DNA of 64,000 nucleotides. It comes from Cephalotus follicularis (Eukaryota; Streptophyta; Magnoliopsida; Oxalidales; Cephalotaceae). Positions 11,846-21,585 of the stretch are shown in pieces. Position 1 is the stretch's first letter; every line of letters begins with the position of its first letter. The stretch spans positions 229,356 to 293,355 of the forward strand of contig BDDD01001386.1 of the NCBI GenBank assembly GCA_001972305.1, read 5' to 3'. The notes under the pieces are model-generated. The model searched no databases. It was not told the DNA's origin and saw nothing but the letters and a program-made list of their open reading frames with translations. A program made the position numbers and the translations under genes.

Positions 11846-12353
11846 TATATTCTCACTCTCATTCTCTCATTTTTCTCTCATTCTTCTTCCTCCCTCTATC
11901 CTTATCCTCTCTCTCTCTCTCCATGCCAGCAGCCTCCTCCTCCATAGCAGCTCCGGATTTGCTGCTTCATTGACAAGTGGTGATTGCAAACCTCCTTCTT
12001 TCGGATTGAACAACGTAGCAGCCATTTGAGAGATTGGAAGCTCAACTTTTGAAGCTTCAGTGATAGGTAGGACTTCTTTATTGAATTTTCTATTGTTTTA
12101 TTGATTGATTGACTGAAATGCATGATTGATTGAGTGATTGAATGATTGAATTGAAATGAATTGTGAAACTAGGGTTTTTTTTTATTTCCTTGACCTAATG
12201 GATATAGGAAGACTAAAAAATTGAAACTAAAAGGTTGTAACAAGTTTTACTAACCTTAAATGATTGATTTTAAACCATTGTTTTCAAAGAATGGCTTTAA
12301 ATTGGCTTTTGACTTGAGATTGGCCCTATTTTCTGCATAAAATGGACTCTGCC

Positions 12354-12668
12354 CAAAGACATCGACCCCTAGCCCATGGACGTCAATGTCTTTCTCATTA
12401 GAGTGCTGTATCTTTGATTCTGCAGCAAAGACATCGACGTCTTTGCCTCGAGATGTCTTTCCTCTGGAAAGACATCGATGCCAAACATCGATGCGCATTC
12501 CCAGGCTATTTTTATTAAAACGCGTCGATGCCTTTCTCCAAATACATCAACGTCTTTGGCCAGATCTCTACACAAATAGGGAAAGACATCGATGTCTTTC
12601 AAAGACATCGACGTCTTTCCACCGTTTAAAAGAGGTGTCGATGTCTTTCGCCAAAGACATCGCTGCCT
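12354..12668. repeat. palindrome array in C 3' LTR
   Basis: Contains a perfect 18-bp palindrome AAAGACATCGATGTCTTT (12582-12599) followed after one base by AAAGACATCGACGTCTTT (12601-12618). Other units are degenerate. It lacks one unit pair present in the 5' LTR near 5205-5220. Confidence 0.9.
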
Positions 12669-14062
12669 AATGTACTGAAGGGAGTTTTTAACTTTTTAAA
12701 GCTGATTTTTGACTTCTTTTCACATTGCCACTTGACTGGAACCTCACTTGAGGTGTTCAAGTGTTTGAAATAGTTTTAATCACTGTACTGATTGATTGAT
12801 TGCTTGAGTCATAAGTGTTGTTGTGAGTCTAAGTCGGTAAAATAGACGCACGTTCCCATCTCTCCATTAGATACCACCACTTATTGACCTTGCTTCGACG
12901 TTGTGTTGATACATTGATCGATTGCTTGAGTCATAAGTGTTGCTGTTAGTCTAGGTCGGTACGATGGACGCACGTTCCCATTTCTCCATTAGACACCACC
13001 ACTCATTGACTTTGCTTATTGACATTGTAATGATATTGTATTGACTTGATTGATTGATTGATTGTATAGTATGGATCCTATAGAGCGACCTTATGATTCG
13101 TGTCGGCAGGTTAGGTTGTTGACTCTATCCACCTATTCTGTCGATCGTTTCATTTATTGTATTGTATTGACCCGCTGACGAGCTGTACCGATTGATTGTC
13201 GATTGATGCTACCTTGAGGGCCGTAGCTCCCTAACGGTATCAGTAGCTCCCTCGGTTGTAGCTCATCGAGATTGTATTGACCCAGCCATAGGCTGGAAGA
13301 TCTATGAGTTCCAGACCTGATCAGTCTAAGAACCGTAGATAGATCTCCCACCCTTTTTGAAGGACTACCTTCCGTGGGTTTGATCATTGCTAACTTATTG
13401 ACATTGTATTGACACCGGTCGCATGCTCTATGGGATATTGATTGATTGATTGGGTGTTTTATACACAACCATCTAATGTCTGCTATTGATTGATTGATTG
13501 ATTGTTATAGATCCTATACGTATGCTCTTTTATGGGCCATTGTCATACGGGTAGTTTGATCGCCAACTGTAAACATGCATTTGCCATGTCATGCATTGAT
13601 ATTGTACATCGCACATTGATATTGTATAGATTGTCTCCAATATTTCATATTGTACATGCATACATGGTACATCGGGTTTCTGCTTAGCCAGTGTGGCTAA
13701 CCCCATCCTTCGGGGTGGGGCTGTGTTGTACCTTGTGTGTGGCATAGGTAGGGCAGCAGGTAGCAGCGGACAGAAGGATTGAAGACTCGATTTGATCTCA
13801 CGACTGCTTGGGCATCGCAGAGCTGATTGACACATTGTAGTGAAAAGATTCATTTGTTATGTTTTGTAAAAGACTGGTATTGTAAAGAATTTGTATTGTA
13901 TTGCATCGTATGGATGGACATTTGTATTTATCTTCCGCAAATGATATGTATTGTAAAGTTTTAAGTTTTTTCACATTTTTAAATTGCTAGTCATGACCAT
14001 TGTATTGTGTATTGGATTGAGAGTAATGCCACTTGTCCGCCCTACGGGCGCGGGGTGTTACA

Positions 14063-14497
14063 GCGGCATCTGAGGCTGCTATGTACTCGACTTCTGTGGT
14101 AGAATCTACAATAGTCCCTTGCTTTGAACTGCGCCAGCTCACAGCTCCACCATTAAGTACAAAAAATGTACCCAGAGACAGATTTGTGATCATCTGGATA
14201 ACTATCAAAACTGGAGTCTGTAAAGCCCTCCAATTTCAGCTCACTTTCTTTTCCATAGATCAAGAACATATCCTGAGTCCTTCTAAGGTACTTCAGGATT
14301 CCCTTGACCACTTCCCAGTGCTTCTCACCAGGATTAGACTGAAAACGACTTTCCATACCCAGGGCAAGTGCGACATCAGGCCTAGTACATAACATGGCAT
14401 ACATGATCGACCCTACTGCTGAAGCATAAGGTATCTAACTCATGCATGGTCTCTCTTCAGATGTCTGAGGAGACATCTTTTGAGAAAGATGAATTCC
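14063..14497 (-). pseudogene. copia RT end and RNase H start, element B
   Basis: The minus strand reads GIHLSQKMSPQTSEERP, then YASAVGSIMYAMLCTRPDV, a copia RT C-terminal block, and the RNase H onset FTDSSFDSYPDDHKS, NGGAVSWRSSKQ, STTEVEYIAASDAA. It runs into the GCGGC TSD of C and resumes at 4417. Upstream the reading breaks at about 14498, where the RT core is missing and D begins. Confidence 0.9.
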
Positions 14498-14953
14498 TTG
14501 CAATTCTCCTCTATAATGCATAACTTATCATTTTTCATTTTTCTCCGCAAATACATAATCATTTATACCATTCTCCCCATAATCCTTTGAGCTTAACATT
14601 TTATACAATTCTCCCCCTTTTTTGTATATCATCAAAAAGATCCTACAAGGGCAGAAAAACATTAGCTCCCCCTAAATCTCAGCAGGGGTTAAAAGATTAT
14701 AAATGCTCATAATATCGGAGATGACGAAAAATTGAGAGAATATAAACATTCAAAGTAATTACATCATTAAATCATTCATATAATTGTAAACATAATTCAA
14801 AAAACATAATCATAAACACAAATGGATAAACATTTCATTAATATCATCAAAATCAAACATTGTTCATTACAAACACATTACACAAAAATGAACTCAAAGG
14901 TTCATAACATCAAGAACAGCAAATCAAGCAAACAAACAACATCAAAAACAACA
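14498..14953 (-). other. non-coding 3' tail of element D
   Basis: A/T-rich, with TCTCCCC and CTCCCCCTTTTTT runs (14610-14625) followed by TATCATCAAAAAGATCC. A near-identical motif is in K at 61859-61888. These are purine tracts on the sense strand. I see no gene here. Confidence 0.6.
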
Positions 14954-16286
14954 TCAAGATTCAGGAGGAGTGGAAGCATTAGATTCGGAGTCATCTCCCG
15001 AGGTTTCTTCAACTTGATCGATGGTCTTTGATTGAGCAAGCTTCCTCTCCATCCGTTTTAATCTTCTCTTCGTGACCTTTAAGTCATAGAAGATGTTGTC
15101 ATCAGTGTTTTGGAGGTCCTTATGAACAGTCCAAAGATCACCTTCCAAACTTCCAACACGAGTCTTGATCTCCTTAAAATCTTCCTTAAATGAGGATTGC
15201 ATGGAAGTGAATTGATCTTGCAGGGATAGCAGCATTTCCATGATCCTATCAAGGTGAGCAGAGGATGAGGAGGGGGCTGTTTGTGCAGAGGCAGAGGCTG
15301 CAGGGGCAGGGGTATCATGTTCCCAAGGGGGATTGTCCTCTTGCTCCTCCCTTGCAAGCCTAGGAGCTTGATCCGCTTTAGGGTGATAAATCCACACTCC
15401 TTGCTCCTTTTTCCAGCCCATACGATTCAGTGTGCTCTTGTTATAAGTATCCTCCTTCTTCAATTTCGTGGAGATCTCTCCTTCGAGAGGAATGTGATAG
15501 TGAAGGAAGATAAGGGTGAGAAGAGATCCATAGGGTAGGACTGATTTCTTTTGAGAAAAGGCTCGCACCATAGTCTTAAGAATCAAGAGTGGGAAACAAA
15601 ATTCGACCTTTGATAGAATGCACCACATGATAAACACTTGCATTCTAGACAATTTGGCGTACCCTCCACCGGTGGGTAAAATTTGGTGCACGATAAGGTG
15701 GTGGAGGAGCCTATGATCGACAGACAAACGGTTGGTTGTGAGAGACATATTCGGATGGACGTTTGGATCATTGGGATACAAAATGGAAAGAATTTGATTA
15801 GGGTTAAAACCCTCAACCTTCGGCCATTTTTTTATGTTCGAAAACATAAATGCCGGTATGTGGAATATGGAGAATTGAAGCTAGAATTCTAGCATCAAGA
15901 AACATACGCTGACCTTTAACAACAGAAGTTATAGCAAATTCTTCGTTAGGACCGGAAACCATTTTCAAATTTGAGTAAAAATCTTTAACCAATTTTATAT
16001 AAAAAGGGTTAGAGATTTGGACAAGTGGGAGTAAATGTAGGTTTTCCAACCATGACACAAAAACAAATTCGGAGGAACAGAAATCATAGTCTATATTTCT
16101 GCCTCCCATAACCCTTTTCTCTACAAAACTTAGGGTTCGGATTGGGACAGGGTGTTCTGAAGAGGAATCGGAGTGGGAAGAAGCAGAAGATGATTCCCTA
16201 ACCTCTAATCTCTGCTTCTTAGCAGATTTCTTTGGTTGGGAAGGTGAAACAGCCTTCTTTTTGGTGGCTTTCTTTGTTCTTGGCAT
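14954..16286 (-). pseudogene. envelope-position ORF of SIRE-like element D (one frameshift)
   Basis: It starts at the ATG at 16286 with a lysine-rich N-terminus (MPRTKKATKKKAV...KKSAKK, nuclear-signal-like) and a Ser-rich stretch. A globular core follows (FYIKLVKDFYSNLKMV, FLDARILASILHIP) that resembles the plant retroelement-associated 'putative plant transposon protein' family and the K protein at 61992-63221. The C-terminus has a Pro/Ala/Ser linker, a probable coiled coil (LDRIMEMLLSLQDQFTSM onward) and an acidic Ser-rich tail. No signal peptide or clear membrane helix is visible, so 'envelope' describes its position after pol, not a shown function. A one-base change in the T7 run at 15827-15833 shifts the frame between HKKMAEG and FNPNQIL. 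Confidence 0.75.
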
Positions 16287-16493
16287 TATGACAAACAGTT
16301 GGTGTGCACAAGGTGAAAGAACAAAGAGTGAAACGATTCAGTGGATGAGGACAGACTAAAAACGATTTTTGTAGTAGAGAAGAGTTGAGAGAGATGTTTT
16401 CGACCAGAAAGAAACGATTTTTGACGAAAAACAGAGAGATTGAAAATTTTTGAAAATGCAGAAGAGAGAGGGAAATATATAAATGAGCAAAAG

Positions 16494-16780
16494 GTCGACT
16501 TTTATGGAGAAGTCGAGTGTCTGAGGAAAAGACGTCGACGTCTTTATAGAAGGAGTCGACGCGATTTTAAAATTTGGCTATAAAAACGGTGCGTTTTAAA
16601 AAGGATCGACGTTTCTTGAAAAGAGGTCGACGTGTTTTAGAAAAACACAAAGGGATCAACGTTTTTCAAAAGAAGTCGACGTGATTTTCATAAGATGCGG
16701 TTTTGCCAGAAAAGGAGTCGACTCTGTTTTGCAAAGCACAAAAAATTCCAGAAAAGGAGTCGACGTTTTTCAATCCAGAA
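16494..16780. repeat. palindrome array between RNase H remnant and ORF in D
   Basis: About nine units, including the perfect 18-bp palindrome AAAGACGTCGACGTCTTT (16528-16545). Most others are half-sites such as GGAGTCGACG, AGGTCGACGTG or GGATCGACGTTT. The array precedes the start codon of the D ORF by about 200 bp, so it would lie in its leader if that ORF is translated from a subgenomic RNA. Confidence 0.88.
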
Positions 16781-16869
16781 CAGAAAAATCAAGCCGAAAA
16801 CAGAACAAAAATAACAACAATCACCATATCAAACAATCATTCAATCAAACATGTTATTCAAACATAATG

Positions 16870-16931
16870 TATGTCATTCAAGTTCACATAATCCTAATTC
16901 TCTTCTAAACTTAGAGAAAGAATTCTCATCT
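16870..16931 (-). pseudogene. RNase H C-terminal scrap of element D
   Basis: The minus strand matches the last residues of SIRE-type pol (FSKFRMELGLCE in K, here with FRRELGLCELE). It abuts the 5' LTR part at about 16932, which marks a large internal deletion of gag and pol. Confidence 0.6.
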
Positions 16932-17333
16932 AAAAAAGGCGTCGATGTCTTTTACTTGGACGTCGATGTCTTTGTCTGGGGATCGATGTCTTCGAGTGCA
17001 TTTTTCAGACAGTAGCTTCTGTTCCAAAAATGACTAATCCCGTCGATGTGAACACTGAAGTAGTCGATGTCTTCTTGAATGTAGTCGACGTCGTCTGGAA
17101 GTAGTCGACTTCTTTTGGTACGGACGTCGATCTCTATACTGGGAGGACGATGCTTTCTTGGCAGTTAATTCTGTTACAAAAGGCGTCGATGCTTGTGGGA
17201 AAGGAGTCGACTTCTTTTTCTGCAAATGGCTTTAGACTTTGATATTCAACTTGTAATTCCTTGCACATCAAGTAACTTAGTTAGATGCAAATATGTTATC
17301 ATCAAAACAAGGATTGAGACTTAATCGTCAACA
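16932..17333 (-). repeat. partial 5' LTR of element D with palindrome array
   Basis: It ends in ...ATCGTCAACA (sense TGTTGACGAT). Units at 16939-17219 include GGCGTCGATGTCTTT, GACGTCGATGTCTTT and AGTCGACGTCGTC. The other LTR is absent. Confidence 0.7.
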
Positions 17334-17338
17334 AATAG

Positions 17339-19820
17339 GAACTATGCCTTCGGGTGCTTAAACCAAATTCCAAACTTGGTTGGAGTACATGGAATCCATT
17401 TCGGATTTCATGGCTCCTAGTCATGCTTCAGATTCAGTGCCTTGCACTGCCTCTAGATAGCTGGCAGGCTCATCATCTTCAGTGACATTTATCTCATCAG
17501 TACCATCAATGAGGAAACCATACCTCTCAGGTGCTAATGGGATTATGCCTGATCTTCTCAAAGGAGGTTTGCCTAACTGAGAACCATTCTCAGCCTGAGA
17601 TCCAATCTCAGTTGTGTCTGTTGAAGGTCTAACCTCCAACTTCTCCATCTCCTGTGTGGTTTCTACCTGTGGTAACTCCTTGAGTTCCACCTTACTCCCG
17701 TTGTTTCCTTCAAGAAGGTATTCCTTCTCTAGGAACACAGCATTTCGCAAAACAAATATCTTTTGTTCACTAGGGTGGTAGAAATAGTATCCTTTAGTTT
17801 CTTTAGGATACCCCACAAACCTGCAACGGTCCGACCGCACTTCCAGCTTATCTGCGTCAAGCCTCTTGACATAAGCCAGACAGCCCCAAACATTCAAATG
17901 GCTTAGACAGGGTTTCCTCCCTGACCATACCTGGTATGGAGTAGAATGCACAGATTTTGAAGGAATCTGATTCAAGATATAAGAAGCTGTATCTAGGGCA
18001 TAACCCCAGAGATAGGTAGGAAGGTCAGTAAAAGACATCATCGATCGAACCATGTCTAACAAAGTCCGATTCCTCCTTTCGGACAAACCATTATGCTGTG
18101 GTGTTCCGGGAGGAGTCCATTGAGATAGAATTCCGTTATCTCTAAGATAACCTAGGAATTCGGCAGACAGGTATTCTCCACCTCAGTCCGACCGAAGTAT
18201 TTTAATGGATTTACCTGTTTGTTTTTCTACTTCAAGTCTAAACACCTTAAATTTCTCAAAGGATTCTGACTTGTGTTTCATCAGATACACATAACCATAC
18301 CGAGATAAATCGTCAGCAAAGGTTATGAAGTAGATATAACCACCTCATGCACTGACTAACATAGGACCACATACGTCAGTAGGGACTAAACCCAGTAAGT
18401 CCATAGCCCTTTCTCCTTGACCAGAGAAGGGTGATTTGGTCATCTTTCCCAATAAATAGGATTCACAAGTTGGATAGGACTCTAAGTCCTGGATATCAAG
18501 TACATCATCCTTAACTAGCTGTGATAGCCTAGCATCACTAAGATGACCAAGTCTACAATGCCAAGTATAGGTTTTATTTAGCTCAGTTTCTCTTTGTCTT
18601 TTCTTATTACTTTGCTCTATGGATAGGATTTTGGATTATGCAGTATTTAAGACAAATAATCCATTGTCGATAAAACCATTACCGACACAAACATTATCAG
18701 AATAAACAAAACATTGAATGTCTTGGAATCTGAGCTCTAAGCCCAAATTACATAAGTATGAAACACTTATAATATTCCTTACAATGTTTGAAATGAAATA
18801 ACATGGATCAAGTATCAACACATAACCATTACATAAAGTAATATCATAAATCCCTACTGCTTCAGCAATGATCCTAGATCCATCCCCAAGCCGTAAGTCC
18901 AAGTCTCCAGCTCCAAGCTTTCTAACTTTTCTTAGTCCCTACAATGAATTGCAAAGGTTAGTTCCACATCCAGTATCCAATACCCATGAAGAACTACTAT
19001 TCAAAGCTAGATTTAGTTCAATCATGAACATACATGATGTACTCGCACCATGCGAAACATTAGAAGAGACTCCAGCACCAGTCACCCGACAATCCTTCTT
19101 CCAGTGTCCAGTCTTACCACACTGAAAGCAGGCACCCTCAGCTGCCAGCTGCTTCATTCGATTATTGGCATCGCTCCCACTAGCTCCAAGCTTGCCCTCC
19201 TGGGTTGGGATCTTTGACTTCGTAGAGTCAAGATTGGCCTCTGCCATCCTCAACATAGCTATCAGCTCATATAGAGTTACCTCTATCTTATTCATGTGAA
19301 AATACTCCACAAACTGTGAGAACGATCCGGGGAGGGATGTAAGGATAAGATCTATCTGCTGATCATGATCCATGACAAACCCTAATTGAGTAAGCTGCTC
19401 AATCATGTTTATCATCTCCAGTCCATGATCATGGACCGAAGCTCCCTCTGGCATCTGCGCCTTCAAGAATTTGCGTGAGAGATTAAGCCTCCGAGTCCTA
19501 GACCCAGCCCCATACATTTCCTTGAGATCAAGTAGTATAGCGGATAAGGTCTCAATCTTCTCATACTTGCGTTGTAGCTCCGGTGTCATCCCCAAAAGGG
19601 CGATACACTGAGCATGCTCGTCGTCCTCCAGCCACATGGCCAGACGGTCGCACTCATCAGGCGTAGGATCATCACCTAGTGATGGAGGCCCCCATTTCAT
19701 CACATACGCCAATTTATTGGCCGTTAGGATGAATTTGAGGTTACGTTGCCAATCAATGAAGTTTGGGCCTATCAATTTGTTTGTCTCTAGAATGTGGGAC
19801 ATAGTAGATTGTAAAGCCAT
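17339..19820 (-). pseudogene. copia gag, protease, integrase and RT start, element B
   Basis: Starts at the ATG at 19820. Gag residues 1-250 contain the copia gag fold (ETNKLIGPNFIDWQRNLKF, LSRKFLKAQMPEGASV) and a CCHC knuckle (CFQCGKTGHWKKDC). Protease follows at SSWVLDTGCGTNLC. Then a GAG-pre-integrase HRLGHLSD block, integrase (PFSGQGERAMDLLGLV, FADDLSRYGYVYLMK, GGEYLSAEFLGYLRDNGI, NGLSERRNRTLLDM), and the RT N-terminus (GAMKSEMDSMYSNQVWNLV) up to about 17340. All of this is one frame, interrupted by about six stops: TAG replacing Gln after LCNSL, TAA after VLNTA, TGA at the SA-GGYIYF Trp and the RSD-GGEY Arg, and TGA before LGAM. Every one is explained by a C-to-T or G-to-A change. Confidence 0.93.
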
Positions 19821-20006
19821 TTTATAGCAACCTAGATAAGGAAATATAAAGTTGAGTCAGCATCTATTCCAGTTTTAATATATGATAACCATAACACTTG
19901 GTCTTTAATGCTTATGGTTCCTCCTACTATTCTAATCGTATCCCATACCCCCATATGGAATTCGAGAAGTCCATCTTCCTAGTGGAGATTGGAATCCATC
20001 GCAATC

Positions 20007-20045
20007 ATATTATAGCCTCAACTAGGGCATGACAAACTATAATAT
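20007..20045 (-). other. leader hairpin 3 of element B
   Basis: A perfect 9-bp stem (ATATTATAG / CTATAATAT) closes a 21-nt loop, sense TTTGTCATGCCCTAGTTGAG plus G. The homologous hairpin in M (57374-57410) has the same loop length and one compensatory pair change. Probably an RNA structure of the genomic transcript. Confidence 0.7.
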
Positions 20046-20118
20046 ATCCAATGGGTAGGCTTTCTTGCCAATTTGTATATAATACAAGATCCAGTCATAG
20101 TATTCGGCCTTAGATTCA

Positions 20119-20151
20119 ATATGGCCTCAGCTAGGGCATGACAAACCATCA
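20119..20151 (-). other. leader hairpin 2 of element B
   Basis: The loop motif TTTGTCATGCCCTAGCTGAG plus G is closed by ATGG/CCAT (20121-20124 with 20146-20149), extendable past a one-base bulge. The collinear M copy is at 57250-57278. Confidence 0.6.
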
Positions 20152-20294
20152 TAATCTTGATAAGTCAAGTACCCACAATTTTCATTGGAATGCACTAGTT
20201 TTAACACCGACACGTAGGCGTGTCCAAGTGCTAAAACATAGCCACCTTTGCGGTGCCCAACACCGACGTTGACATAATATCCCCAAGTTATCAG

Positions 20295-20315
20295 CCTCAT
20301 ATAGGGCATGACAAA
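20295..20315 (-). other. leader loop motif 1 of element B (stem lost)
   Basis: The third copy of the 21-nt motif, sense TTTGTCATGCCCTATATGAG plus G. Its flanks no longer pair. The M counterpart is near 57085-57105. Confidence 0.5.
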
Positions 20316-21110
20316 CCAACAACCCAGGAACACTACTAAACGAAAATTGTGGAAGGCCACGGGGAACCACTCCATGGGTTCCTACGTCAAGACTTGTTAT
20401 TAAAGTGAGGGAATTTGCGGTCTCAAGTTTTAAATACAATGCCATTAATTAATTCATTGGTTATATTAGCCAATTCCAATTAATTAGGGCTTAGCATGCA
20501 AGACGTGTATCTTATGCACCTTGGACATATTTCTAAAATATGTCAATGGATTGGCAAGGACATTATTAGTAGTGACTTGAGCCCAAAATAACTACTAGGT
20601 CTTCCTAGGTGTAAAGATTTAAATCTATTTATTACAACAATAACCATGCATACATGGCCTTCAAAAGTCTTGTACTTCATTTCTCCTTTCCTCCGTCTCT
20701 CCTTGTAAGGTCTTCTTTTACATAAAAGAACATTACATTTTCGAAAAGGAAAATACATTTTAAAAAATTACAAGGAAAAATTACAAAAGAAAGGAAAAAT
20801 AAATGATGCACGCAGGCACCTTATTACAGACCTTTAAAATAATAAATGAATAACATCCATCCACATAAAGAAAACCATAAACTAGGTCAATGTCCTTTTT
20901 CGGGCCATCCATTGTGCATAAGACTTATATAATATCCAATATTATAAAACACAAATAAAACAAATGCCATAAATAATAATCAATTATACAACTTAATTTA
21001 AGGATTGTTAACTGATCAAACTCCCACTAAATCAAGCAATCATTTTTGATTTTCTAAGTGCCAAAATGTATAAAATCCAATTTTATTAAAAAACAGTTTT
21101 TTTTATTTAA

Positions 21111-21305
21111 AAGACGTCGACGCTTCCCAGAAGGCGTCGACGCATTTCACGAGAATTGTTGAAAAAGGAATCAATGTTTATCAACAACATCGACACGTTT
21201 CCTGGGAATAGATGAACAAGACATCGATGCGTTTCAAGAGCATCGACGCGTTTCATGAGAAGATGAACAAGACATCGACGTCTATCAAGAACGTCGACGT
21301 CTATA
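21111..21305. repeat. palindrome array in B leader
   Basis: About nine units (GACGTCGACGC, GGCGTCGACGC, GACATCGATGCG, GACATCGACGTC, AACGTCGACGTC) at irregular spacing, some followed by TTTC. B therefore carries arrays both in its LTRs and just downstream of its PBS. Confidence 0.88.
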
Positions 21306-21572
21306 ACCCCTTGGGCAGTTTTTGCATTTCGAAAAATGCAGAAAATAATAGTTTAGACTTTGGCAATCCAAACCGCACTATGCATGTTCTAAACATAATT
21401 CTAAACACATTAAGTCAAAATCACCAGGTCTTAAACACAATGAAATCCAATTTCATGCAATTTTCACTAAGGCACTTTGAAAATCTAGTTTGATCATAAA
21501 ACATATCCATTAATTAAACCATTAATCAGTTCATCATCTAAGGCATAAATTCAATCAAGGATGATGTGGGAC

Positions 21573-21584
21573 GCTCTGATACCA
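21573..21584 (-). other. primer-binding site of element B (initiator Met tRNA)
   Basis: Minus-strand TGGTATCAGAGC, one base from the 5' LTR edge. A perfect match to the plant consensus. Confidence 0.93.
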
Positions 21585-21585
21585 C

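Larger units (their letters stand above)
4423..14062 (+). mobile_element. Ty3/gypsy chromovirus (Tekay-like) element C, 9640 bp
   Basis: Complete structure: TSD GCGGC at 4418-4422 and 14063-14067, LTRs 4423-6850 and 11659-14062 (TGTGACGA...GTGTTACA), PBS 6854-6865, gag, protease, RT, RNase H, integrase, chromodomain-like tail, and PPT 11646-11658. Protease-RT-RNase H-integrase order and the C-terminal block LRNKTIPLVSVLWQ identify a chromovirus of the Tekay/Del type. Coding capacity is broken by nonsense codons, two frameshifts and small deletions. It inserted into the RNase H gene of B, so it is younger than B. Both of its LTRs carry a GTCGA palindrome array. Confidence 0.95.
11659..14062 (+). 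repeat. element C 3' LTR
   Basis: 2404 bp, collinear with the 5' LTR, with scattered substitutions and small indels (for example inside the palindrome array and the ATTG runs). Ends TG...CA, followed by TSD GCGGC. Confidence 0.95.
14498..17333 (-). mobile_element. truncated SIRE-like copia element D within B RT
   Basis: The right end is a sense LTR start (minus strand TGTTGACGATTAAG, ending at 17333), closely like the LTR start of element K at 60939. The order on the minus strand is partial 5' LTR, a scrap of RNase H C-terminus, a palindrome array, an envelope-position ORF, and an A/T-rich tail with PPT-like CTCCCCC runs. Gag and nearly all of pol are missing and no 3' LTR is found. The B protein stops at ...EGIVPI on one side and resumes at GIHLSQ on the other, so about 0.8 kb of B RT was lost with or after the insertion. 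No clean TSD is visible. Confidence 0.75.
19821..21572 (-). other. long untranslated leader of element B
   Basis: 1.75 kb between PBS and gag ATG, with no ORF of note. From the PBS onward on the sense strand it holds a palindrome array (21305-21111), an A/T-rich stretch, the segment CTGCGTGCATCAT... shared with element M, and three copies of a 21-nt loop motif (20315-20295, 20145-20125, 20036-20016). Collinear sequence is found on the plus strand at about 56320-57590. Confidence 0.8.

Noticed and set aside
15281-15538. Plus-strand ORFs over 15281-15892
   Set aside because: Shadows of the D envelope-position ORF on the other strand.
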